Shown piece after piece: positions 57,545 through 64,000 of a stretch of DNA of 64,000 nt. The notes below the pieces were generated by a model, which searched no databases, had not been told where the DNA came from, and saw nothing but the letters and a program-made list of their open reading frames with translations. The translations under genes and the position numbers were made by a program. This DNA is from RGIG3009 sp045595445 (lineage in GTDB: Bacteria > Bacillota > Clostridia > Oscillospirales > Acutalibacteraceae). The DNA lies in NCBI GenBank assembly GCA_045595445.1, contig JAZOAK010000007.1:1-64000 (forward strand), given 5' to 3'. Position 1 is the first letter of the stretch; every line of letters begins with the position of its first letter.

Positions 57545-58717
57545 TTAGATTCTCGCCACACCGGTTTCGCGGGCCGCTTGCGCCACGCGCTCCGCGACCG
57601 TCTTGCCAATGCGCTCGTCAAAGGCAAACGGCATGATGTACTCTTCGTTCAACTCTTCGTCGGAGACAAGCGATGCGATTGCCAGCGAAGCCGCCATCTG
57701 CATCTCCTCGTTAATATCCGAGGCACGCACGTCCAGCGCACCACGGAAAATACCGGGGAACGCCATCACGTTGTTGATCTGGTTCGGGAAATCCGAACGG
57801 CCGGTACCCACCACGCGAGCGCCTGCGGCTTTCGCCTTGTCGGGCATGATCTCCGGCACGGGGTTTGCCATCGGGAACACGATCGCGTCGGTATTCATGG
57901 ACTTGATCATGTCTTCCGATACGCAGTTCGGCGCAGAAACACCGATAAACACGTCGGCACCCTTCATGGCATCCGCAAGCGAGCCGGTCATCTTCTCACG
58001 GTTGGTAACCAGACTCATCTCAGCCTGCGCGGGATTGAGCTGCTCGTCGCCCTCGCACAAAATACCGAAACGATCACACATCGTCAAGTTCTTGACGCCC
58101 AATTTGAGAAGATGTTTGCCGATGGCAATACCGGCGGAACCGGCACCGTTGATCACGCAACGGATCTCGTCGATCTCTTTTTTCGTCAAACGCAACGCGT
58201 TCAGCAGCGCGGCACCCACCACGACAGCCGTACCGTGCTGATCGTCGTGGAATACGGGAATATCGCAGATCTCTTTCAAGCGGCGCTCGATCTCAAAGCA
58301 GCGCGGTGCCGCAATGTCTTCCAGGTTGATACCGCCAAAACTGCCGGACAGCAAGTAGATAGTGCGCACCAATTCGTCAACGTCCTTTGTGCGCAGGCAA
58401 AGCGGGAACGCATCCACGTCGGCAAATTCCTTAAACAACACGCATTTGCCTTCCATAACCGGCATACCCGCCTCGGGGCCGATATCACCAAGGCCCAACA
58501 CCGCCGTACCGTCGGTAATGACCGCCACCATGTTCCAGCGACGAGTGAGTTCAAACGATTTGTTATAGTCCTTATTGATCGCAAGACAAGGCTCCGCAAC
58601 ACCCGGCGTGTACGCGATGGAAAGCTGTTCGCGGTTGGTCACCGGTGTGCGCGAAACGACCTCGATCTTGCCTTTCCATTCATAGTGCTGTTGTAGCGCT
58701 TTTTCCTTAATATCCAC
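57545..58717 (-). CDS. NAD(P)-dependent malic enzyme
   Basis: 390 residues; decarboxylates malate to pyruvate. Short bacterial type: RTPVTNREQLSIAYTPGVAEP (split: TNREQLSIAYTPGVAEP), VITDGTAVLGLGDIGPEAGMPVMEGK split as TDGTAVLGLGDIGPEAGMP, DDQHGTAVVVGAALLNAL and INGAGSAGIAIGKHL. No phosphotransacetylase domain. Follows the malate/lactate dehydrogenase gene by 14 nt. Confidence 0.95.
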   Translation of the reverse strand: MDIKEKALQQHYEWKGKIEVVSRTPVTNREQLSIAYTPGVAEPCLAINKDYNKSFELTRRWNMVAVITDGTAVLGLGDIGPEAGMPVMEGKCVLFKEFADVDAFPLCLRTKDVDELVRTIYLLSGSFGGINLEDIAAPRCFEIERRLKEICDIPVFHDDQHGTAVVVGAALLNALRLTKKEIDEIRCVINGAGSAGIAIGKHLLKLGVKNLTMCDRFGILCEGDEQLNPAQAEMSLVTNREKMTGSLADAMKGADVFIGVSAPNCVSEDMIKSMNTDAIVFPMANPVPEIMPDKAKAAGARVVGTGRSDFPNQINNVMAFPGIFRGALDVRASDINEEMQMAASLAIASLVSDEELNEEYIMPFAFDERIGKTVAERVAQAARETGVARI

Positions 58718-58731
58718 AATCGCTCTCTCCT

Positions 58732-59859
58732 TTATTTGTAAGAACTGCTCGCCGCGTTCTCAAACTTGACGTCGCCCAAATACTTCACCGGATCCAATCC
58801 GACGTACCGGCACATATCAAACATTTCCGCCACCGTATTGATGTTGACCGCGATACCGTTTTGGAGACGATCTGCTTTGGCAATGATCTCTTTTTCGCCA
58901 TGCGTGTAAATGCGTGTCGCGCCCTCGGATTTCGGGGATTCACGCAACTCTTGCAAGAAGGTGGACAAATGCTCCTTAATGTCGCCGACGTCACCGAAAA
59001 TTTTCGGATCGATCACGATAAAGCCGTGGCAGGTACCGCCCTTGCCGCCGATGTGGGTGTGATTGGAGGTAAGACCCATCGACAAAATCGAGCAGAAAAT
59101 CTCGCAGAACATACCGTAACCGTATCCCTTGTGGCTGCCCGACTGTTCGGTTTCGCCACCAAGCGGCATGATACCGCCGCCGTTCTTCGCCACGATGTTG
59201 GCAAGAACGTCTTTCGCATCGGTTGAGCCTTTGCCGCTCGCATTCAGCGCCCAACCCTCCGGTAACAGTTTGCCGAGTTTGTTATAGATTTCCAACTTAC
59301 CGCGCGTGACGACCGTGGTCGACGCATCAAAGAAGAAATCGTACGGTTCGGCGGGCATCGCAATGGCAATCGGATTGCTGCCGAGCATCGCCAATCGACC
59401 GAACGTCGGCACCATGATGGCTTCGCTGTTGGTCATCGCCATACCGATCAAGCCGGCATCACACGCCATCTTGGCATAATATCCCGCAATACCGAAATGG
59501 TTGGAGTTACGTACCGTCACGATCGCAACACCGCTGGTCTTCGCCTTTTCGATCGCGGTGGTCATCGCTTTGTGAGCGATCAACTGGCCCATACCGTCGT
59601 GACCCTCAATGACCGCTGAAACGGGGGTCTCAAAGACAACTTCCGGCTTGGCATCCACTTTGATAAGCCCTTTTTCAATGCCCTTGTGGTACCGTGCCAA
59701 ACGCTGCATACCGTGAGATTCGATACCGTACAAATCGGATAACAGTAAAACGTCCGTAATGATAGCGCTTTCCTCTTTGGTAAACCCAAAACTGCCAAAA
59801 CAATCCTCACAAAACGTTTTGAGCTGATCGTATGAGTATGTTAAGTAGGTTGATGCCAT
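58732..59859 (-). CDS. malate/L-lactate dehydrogenase (Ldh2/YlbC family)
   Basis: 375 residues. The type-2 fold unrelated to classical MDH: YGIESHGMQRLARY, VRNSNHFGIAGYYAKMA (catalytic His), MTNSEAIMVPTFGRLAMLGSNP and FFDASTTVVTRGK. Uses NAD(P)H with oxaloacetate or related 2-keto acids. The operon with malic enzyme favours malate as product. Confidence 0.92.
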   Translation of the reverse strand: MASTYLTYSYDQLKTFCEDCFGSFGFTKEESAIITDVLLLSDLYGIESHGMQRLARYHKGIEKGLIKVDAKPEVVFETPVSAVIEGHDGMGQLIAHKAMTTAIEKAKTSGVAIVTVRNSNHFGIAGYYAKMACDAGLIGMAMTNSEAIMVPTFGRLAMLGSNPIAIAMPAEPYDFFFDASTTVVTRGKLEIYNKLGKLLPEGWALNASGKGSTDAKDVLANIVAKNGGGIMPLGGETEQSGSHKGYGYGMFCEIFCSILSMGLTSNHTHIGGKGGTCHGFIVIDPKIFGDVGDIKEHLSTFLQELRESPKSEGATRIYTHGEKEIIAKADRLQNGIAVNINTVAEMFDMCRYVGLDPVKYLGDVKFENAASSSYK

Positions 59860-59988
59860 GATACTCGCTTCCTTTCAATACAAATCTTTCCGGTTACTAT
59901 TTTATCACAATACTATATGCGGAGACAAGACATAATTTGTCCTTTTTTTGCACTTTTTGTTCATTTCTCCCTCTGCATCATATCTACA

Positions 59989-60021
59989 AAAAACGAGCAG
60001 GCTTATAAAGCCTGCTCGTTT
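59989..60021. terminator. terminator after the ctpA-type gene
   Basis: AAACGAGCAGGC / GCCTGCTCGTTT with a 7-nt loop and T-rich flank on the minus strand. Confidence 0.88.
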
Positions 60022-60032
60022 ATCGTTGTTGT

Positions 60033-61274
60033 TTATTTCGCCGCCGTTGTGGTTGCGGTCGTCTTACCCGCTTCCGCGTTCACCACCGGCAGATACGTGT
60101 TGCTTTCCAAAAGCTTGATCGCCGCTTGCAGCTGCGTATCTTCCTCGTCTGTCATCAAGTTAAAATACACTTGCTTATCGTACGAAAGATCCGCCGTTTG
60201 ATCGGGCATTAGCCCGACGTCCTTCCACGTCTCACCGCTTTGAATGCGGTAGAACACACCGGTGGAAAGCCGTACGGCACCTTTATCCGATTGGATGGTG
60301 GCATATTCTTGCACAACCGCTTTCCCTTGTGTCGAGGTGCCGACCAAACGCGTTTTGGATAAATCCTGCAACACACCGGCAAACAATTCCGCTTCACCCA
60401 CCGTATTACCGTTTACCAGCGTGACGGACGGTGCCGTCATCTCATAGGTATCGGTCGCACTGAACGTTACGGTTCCGTCTTTCTTTTGACAGTCCGCATA
60501 CGGACCGCGCGGCAACAGGTAATCCAAGATCTCCTGTGCGGCAGCTACTTGTCCGCCCGCATTGTTGCGCACGTCAAACAAGAAATACGCAGCACCGCTT
60601 TGCGTCAATTCGTTGTATACGTTCTTGAACTGCAACGGTGTCAGATTGTTAAACTCCGCAATGCGGATATAGCCAATGGTATCCTTGATCAACCGTCCCG
60701 AAACGCTCGTCGCCGTGTAGGTGTTGGCAGAAAGTTCTACCGCCGTGGTAGCGCCGTTCTGTTGGAACGTGAGAATCAACTTTTCGGACGAGTTGATCTT
60801 CGCCTGTGCCAATTGATAGGACGCGCCGGTAACAGCTTCGCCGTCAATGGCGGTCAACACCGACCCCTTTTCAATGCCGGACAACGCGGCGGGGGAGTTT
60901 TCATCTACCGATGAAACGATCAACTCCGTACCCTTAGCAGTAATCGTCAAGCCAAAACCTGTGCGATTACCCGCCAAGCGACTTTGTACCTGTTGATATT
61001 CCGTTGCGGATAAATAGGCGGCATACGGATCTTCCAAGCCGTCAATATAGCCGTTTGCCAGCGCGGCGCGCAGTTTTTCCTCGTCAATAGTATAGCCCTT
61101 GCGCGCGGCAGAATCGATCTCGTCAATATAATCGTACATTGCCTGACGCTGGCCGACGTCGCTGACAAGAGAGCTGAAATGCCGCATCGCGAGCACCATC
61201 GTGCAGGAAATTGTCAACGCAACCGCCAACAACACCAACGCAATCGTGACGCCAAGCGATATCTTTTTATTCAT
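60033..61274 (-). CDS. S41-family C-terminal processing peptidase
   Basis: 413 residues. N-terminal membrane anchor (about 6-28), PDZ domain (GFGLTITAKGTELIVSSVDE, then GIEKGSVLTAIDGEAV) and the S41 protease with YFLFDVRNNAGGQVAAAQEI, the nucleophile in NGNTVGEAELFAGVLQD and the Lys in STQGKAVVQEY. In many S41 enzymes the nucleophile follows SASASE-like sequence; here the position reads TVGEAE, so a Ser is not obvious and activity should be checked. Downstream of the EnvC-type gene, a usual pairing. Confidence 0.9.
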   Translation of the reverse strand: MNKKISLGVTIALVLLAVALTISCTMVLAMRHFSSLVSDVGQRQAMYDYIDEIDSAARKGYTIDEEKLRAALANGYIDGLEDPYAAYLSATEYQQVQSRLAGNRTGFGLTITAKGTELIVSSVDENSPAALSGIEKGSVLTAIDGEAVTGASYQLAQAKINSSEKLILTFQQNGATTAVELSANTYTATSVSGRLIKDTIGYIRIAEFNNLTPLQFKNVYNELTQSGAAYFLFDVRNNAGGQVAAAQEILDYLLPRGPYADCQKKDGTVTFSATDTYEMTAPSVTLVNGNTVGEAELFAGVLQDLSKTRLVGTSTQGKAVVQEYATIQSDKGAVRLSTGVFYRIQSGETWKDVGLMPDQTADLSYDKQVYFNLMTDEEDTQLQAAIKLLESNTYLPVVNAEAGKTTATTTAAK

Positions 61275-61298
61275 ACTCTCTCACCTCTTCCTCATTTG

Positions 61299-62519
61299 TT
61301 ATGACGGCACGACCACGTAGCCCTTACCGATCGGATCCACACGGACGTTATCTTCGCGCACCTCAAAATGCAAGTGTGCACCGTACGATTCACCGGTGTT
61401 ACCGATCACACCGATCTGTGTCACACCGCCGGTCACACGTTGACCGACTGTAACGCTCGGTGTATACCGCATATGTGCATACAAGGTCACGATACGGACA
61501 CCTTTGGAATCCAAACCGTGATCGATCATGCAGAAGTTGCCGTAACTGTAATGCATTGACTGCACCTTGATGACCGTACCGCTGGCAGCCGCAACGATCG
61601 GCTGACCGAGTGCGCGGCCGTTTGCAATATCGATCGCACGATGATAGCCGCTTGAACGCTTCCCATAGCCGGACGAAATACGCTTAACGGTCGGCGCAGG
61701 CCAATACATCTTACCACCGTACGTGCTGGCAGGCGGTGTGCCGTTGAGCAAAGCCGCAATCTCACGATCCAACTCATCCTCGGATGCTTGGATCTGCTGC
61801 AACTTTTTCTCATAGGAATTTTGTTGTTTGAGCAACGCATTCTCTTTGTTTTTGGCTGTAACGTAGAGCTTGTCCAGCGATTCAAATTGCTTATCGAGAT
61901 CGCCTTTGAGCGCCTCTAACTCCGCTTTGGCAGCCTCAGATTCGGCTTTTTCCTGCTCTACTGCGTCCTTTTTGATCTGGATCTGCTGTTTCTCGGCTTC
62001 CGCCTCGTCACGCAGCCCCTTATCGTGCTCCGAAACCGAAGCAAGGATCTCGGCTTTCAACAAATAATCCGCGTAATCCTCGGTGTTCATTAACAACTGG
62101 AACGACGAATACTGATTGGTTTGCGTGATTGCTTTGACGCGCTTTTTCAGCTTCGTCATAATTTCTTCCATTCTCGCCTCTTTTTGGGCGATCTCGGTGT
62201 TCAGTTGCTCGATGTTTTTGTTTTGCTGTTCAATTTGCTTGTCGATTGCCGAAATCTGCAATTGATAAGCATCAATCTGCTTTTCTAAGTTGCTGACCTT
62301 TTTATACAGTTGATTCACTTCAACCTGCTGATCTTCAATACTGTCACCCAAACTGTCCAATTGCGTTTGGATTTCCTTTGCTTCCTCCTTTAACTGCGCC
62401 AATTCGTTCCGCAGTTGATCAACGGAGTCCGCGGAAACCTGCTCAATATGAACCGGTAACGCGACCAGCAACACGGTCAGCGAAATCGTGGAAACGATTC
62501 GTAATATGGCTTTTCGCAT
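61299..62519 (-). CDS. M23-family murein hydrolase with coiled coil (EnvC-type)
   Basis: 406 residues. Signal peptide (about 1-28), long coiled coil (about 30-260, Gln/Glu/Lys-rich), and a C-terminal LytM domain with HRAIDIANGRALGQPI, LYAHMRYTP and GNTGESYGAHLHFEVRED (zinc HxH). EnvC-type proteins are driven by FtsEX, whose genes lie just upstream. The ATG at 62519 starts the signal peptide, with GGAGG upstream. Confidence 0.92.
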   Translation of the reverse strand: MRKAILRIVSTISLTVLLVALPVHIEQVSADSVDQLRNELAQLKEEAKEIQTQLDSLGDSIEDQQVEVNQLYKKVSNLEKQIDAYQLQISAIDKQIEQQNKNIEQLNTEIAQKEARMEEIMTKLKKRVKAITQTNQYSSFQLLMNTEDYADYLLKAEILASVSEHDKGLRDEAEAEKQQIQIKKDAVEQEKAESEAAKAELEALKGDLDKQFESLDKLYVTAKNKENALLKQQNSYEKKLQQIQASEDELDREIAALLNGTPPASTYGGKMYWPAPTVKRISSGYGKRSSGYHRAIDIANGRALGQPIVAAASGTVIKVQSMHYSYGNFCMIDHGLDSKGVRIVTLYAHMRYTPSVTVGQRVTGGVTQIGVIGNTGESYGAHLHFEVREDNVRVDPIGKGYVVVPS

Positions 62520-62549
62520 CGTTATTCCTCCTTGCACGGTGCGATACTG

Positions 62550-63434
62550 TTAATCGGTATTCTCTTTGAGATACCGCCCGATAGAAACCGAACTTCCGAG
62601 CACACCGGTAATCATACCGCCGACCAAGAAGCCGAGCAACAGTTGCCACCAAACCATGGTAAACGGAATCAGTTCCAAACTGCTGCTGAATGTAAAATTC
62701 TGTCGAATAACTTCGTAAACGCCGAACAACAGACCGTATGACACAACGCCTGCCGCACAACCGAGTATGACACCCTCCACCATAAAGGGGAAACGCACAA
62801 ACCACGGTGTCGCACCCACCGAGCGCATGATGGAGATTTCGCGGCGGCGGCTGTATACCGTCAATTTAATCGTGTTCGCAATAATAAACAACGACACGAT
62901 CAACAGCAACGCGATCACCCACACACCAACCGTGAGCACGACTTTACGCACTTTCACGAGCGTCTGTGACAATGCCTGATCGTAATCGACCTTATCAACG
63001 TTTTCCACCGTCTTTATCGACGATACCGTTGCATCGAAGATGCTCAGATCTTCAAAATGGATCACAAAGGCGTCTTGAAGCGGATTATCCGCCTCCAAGT
63101 CTTCCAGAAGTTCGCCGAACTCGTCTTTGTAGCGTTCTAACAGCGCTTCTTTGGAAATGTACTCGACTTGCGCCACGTTATCCAGCGCTTCCAACTCTGC
63201 TTTCATGGCGGTGGCACGCTCATCCGTCACATCGGCGTCGGCATACGCCACCACAACGTTCTGTTGATACGCCCAGTCAAAGGCGTGTTCCACATTTTCA
63301 TATACCAAATACGCGCAGCCGGTAATCAGCAAACAGGACACCAAGACAAGAATGGATGCTGCCGACATAAAGAAGTTCTGGCGAAGACTGCGAACGCCCT
63401 CTTTCACCAAAAAACGTAACGTGTTAAACCTCAT
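62550..63434 (-). CDS. ftsX: cell division protein FtsX
   Basis: 294 residues. Four helices, with a large extracytoplasmic loop after the first (about 45-165) and two closing helices; C-terminal FtsX core with YSRRREISIMRSVGATPWFVRFPF. Transmits FtsE ATPase motion to a peptidoglycan hydrolase. The ATG at 63434 overlaps ftsE by 11 nt. Confidence 0.95.
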   Translation of the reverse strand: MRFNTLRFLVKEGVRSLRQNFFMSAASILVLVSCLLITGCAYLVYENVEHAFDWAYQQNVVVAYADADVTDERATAMKAELEALDNVAQVEYISKEALLERYKDEFGELLEDLEADNPLQDAFVIHFEDLSIFDATVSSIKTVENVDKVDYDQALSQTLVKVRKVVLTVGVWVIALLLIVSLFIIANTIKLTVYSRRREISIMRSVGATPWFVRFPFMVEGVILGCAAGVVSYGLLFGVYEVIRQNFTFSSSLELIPFTMVWWQLLLGFLVGGMITGVLGSSVSIGRYLKENTD

Positions 63435-64000
63435 GGGGCACCTCCTTGCTGTCCGAAACCACAAGACCCTGTTGGATCTGGATCACACGACGACCGAAGG
63501 ATTTGACCAAGTCATGGTCATGCGTAACCACCAGCACCGTCGTGCCACGACGGTTGATCTCGGTCAATAACTCCATGATCTCGTACGACAACTCGGGGTC
63601 GATGTTACCGGTAGGCTCGTCCGCAATGATCAGCGAGGGGTTGTTCACCAAGGCGCGCGCCAAGCCGACACGCTGTTGCTCACCGCCCGACAACTCGGGA
63701 GGGAAGTTTTTCGATTTGTCCTGCAAGCCGACCAATCCCAACACGTACGGTACGCGGCGACGGATCTCGCGATGAGAAGCACCGATCACCCGCATGGCAA
63801 ACGCGACGTTGTCAAATACCGTCATCGTGTCGATCAACCGGAAATCTTGAAACACAATACCCATCGCGCGGCGCAGATACGGGATCTGCCGTTTTTTCAG
63901 TTTGGACAGCTTAAAATTGCTGACCACGACCTCACCGGAGGTGGCAACCTCCTCGCGCATAATGAGCTTCAAAAAGGTGCTTTTACCGGCACCGGAAGCA
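63424..64000 (-). CDS. ftsE: cell division ATP-binding protein FtsE (5' end outside window)
   Basis: About 191 codons are present, and the N-terminus lies beyond the right edge. Walker A is at the very edge (GAGKSTF), then ALVNNPSLIIADEPTGNIDPE (Walker B), the signature LSGGEQQRVGLARAL and VVTHDHDLV (H-loop). Partner of FtsX in controlling septal hydrolases. Confidence 0.95.
   Translation of the reverse strand, partial: ASGAGKSTFLKLIMREEVATSGEVVVSNFKLSKLKKRQIPYLRRAMGIVFQDFRLIDTMTVFDNVAFAMRVIGASHREIRRRVPYVLGLVGLQDKSKNFPPELSGGEQQRVGLARALVNNPSLIIADEPTGNIDPELSYEIMELLTEINRRGTTVLVVTHDHDLVKSFGRRVIQIQQGLVVSDSKEVPHEV

Noticed and set aside
57578..58696. 372-codon plus-strand frame opposite malic enzyme
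   Set aside because: Shadow of the malic enzyme frame; no family motifs.
1..64000. tRNA or rRNA genes
   Set aside because: I looked for T-loop (GGTTCGA-type) and rRNA-like conserved stretches and found none outside protein-coding frames; a dedicated tRNA scan would be needed to be certain.

Overview
The window reads as chromosome of a Gram-positive, endospore-forming anaerobe of the class Clostridia, most likely from the Oscillospirales/Ruminococcaceae side. This is inferred from gene content: spoVT, yqfC, yqfD and a ylbJ-type gene; the order yqfD-phoH-ybeY-dgkA-era-yqzL-recO; the ylxM-ffh-rpsP-khpA-rimM-trmD operon; ECF S components; a sensory-type [FeFe]-hydrogenase protein; DUF6273 and C_GCAxxG_C_C proteins. 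Most of the window is moderately GC-rich and densely packed. I see no rRNA, tRNA, CRISPR array or transposase.

Layout. 0-2.3 kb: dusB (runs off the left edge), a small XRE regulator, a DUF2975 membrane protein and a cell-wall amidase. 2.3-7.6 kb: an AT-rich accessory island ending at spoVT. Three micro-ORFs (57-60 codons) and one scrap copy the spoVT leader and AbrB DNA-binding domain. Each is closed by a hairpin of one family and followed by a separately promoted cargo gene: a DUF6273 protein, a stand-alone DnaG-type Toprim protein, two unknown proteins, and a DnaA AAA+ domain without its DNA-binding domain. This cassette array is the most unusual feature here. 7.7-19.3 kb: a ClC channel; a thiolase / class III CoA-transferase / 3-hydroxyacyl-CoA dehydrogenase set with a LysR regulator and an Asp-Al_Ex permease; L-fucose isomerase with AraC regulators; a DMT transporter. 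Hairpins of the island type recur up to 17.5 kb, and a deleted relic of the micro-ORF lies at 14.6 kb.

19.3-31.8 kb: a P-loop kinase, an ECF S component and ribokinase; an SGNH hydrolase; mscL; tadA with a CPBP protease; NADP isocitrate dehydrogenase; thiT under a TPP riboswitch; a 1021-residue membrane protein with a zinc-finger/Sel1 partner; a HAD phosphatase. 31.8-47 kb: housekeeping (mutS2, recO, era, ybeY, phoH, yqfC/D, ylbJ, the SRP/ribosome operon, HPr, uvrC). 47-53.7 kb: nnrD, two lipoproteins, a YdcF protein, serA and serC. 53.9-57.5 kb: a six-gene operon around a putative sensory [FeFe]-hydrogenase with DRTGG, HATPase, YbaK and PHP partners. 57.5-64 kb: malic enzyme and a malate/lactate dehydrogenase, then ctpA-type protease, envC-type M23 hydrolase, ftsX and ftsE (runs off the right edge).

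Genes that plausibly work together: permease, CoA-transferase, dehydrogenase and thiolase as a short hydroxy-acid oxidation route; malate dehydrogenase and malic enzyme as an NADPH-forming shunt; FtsEX-EnvC-CtpA as a division hydrolase module; SerC-SerA for serine.
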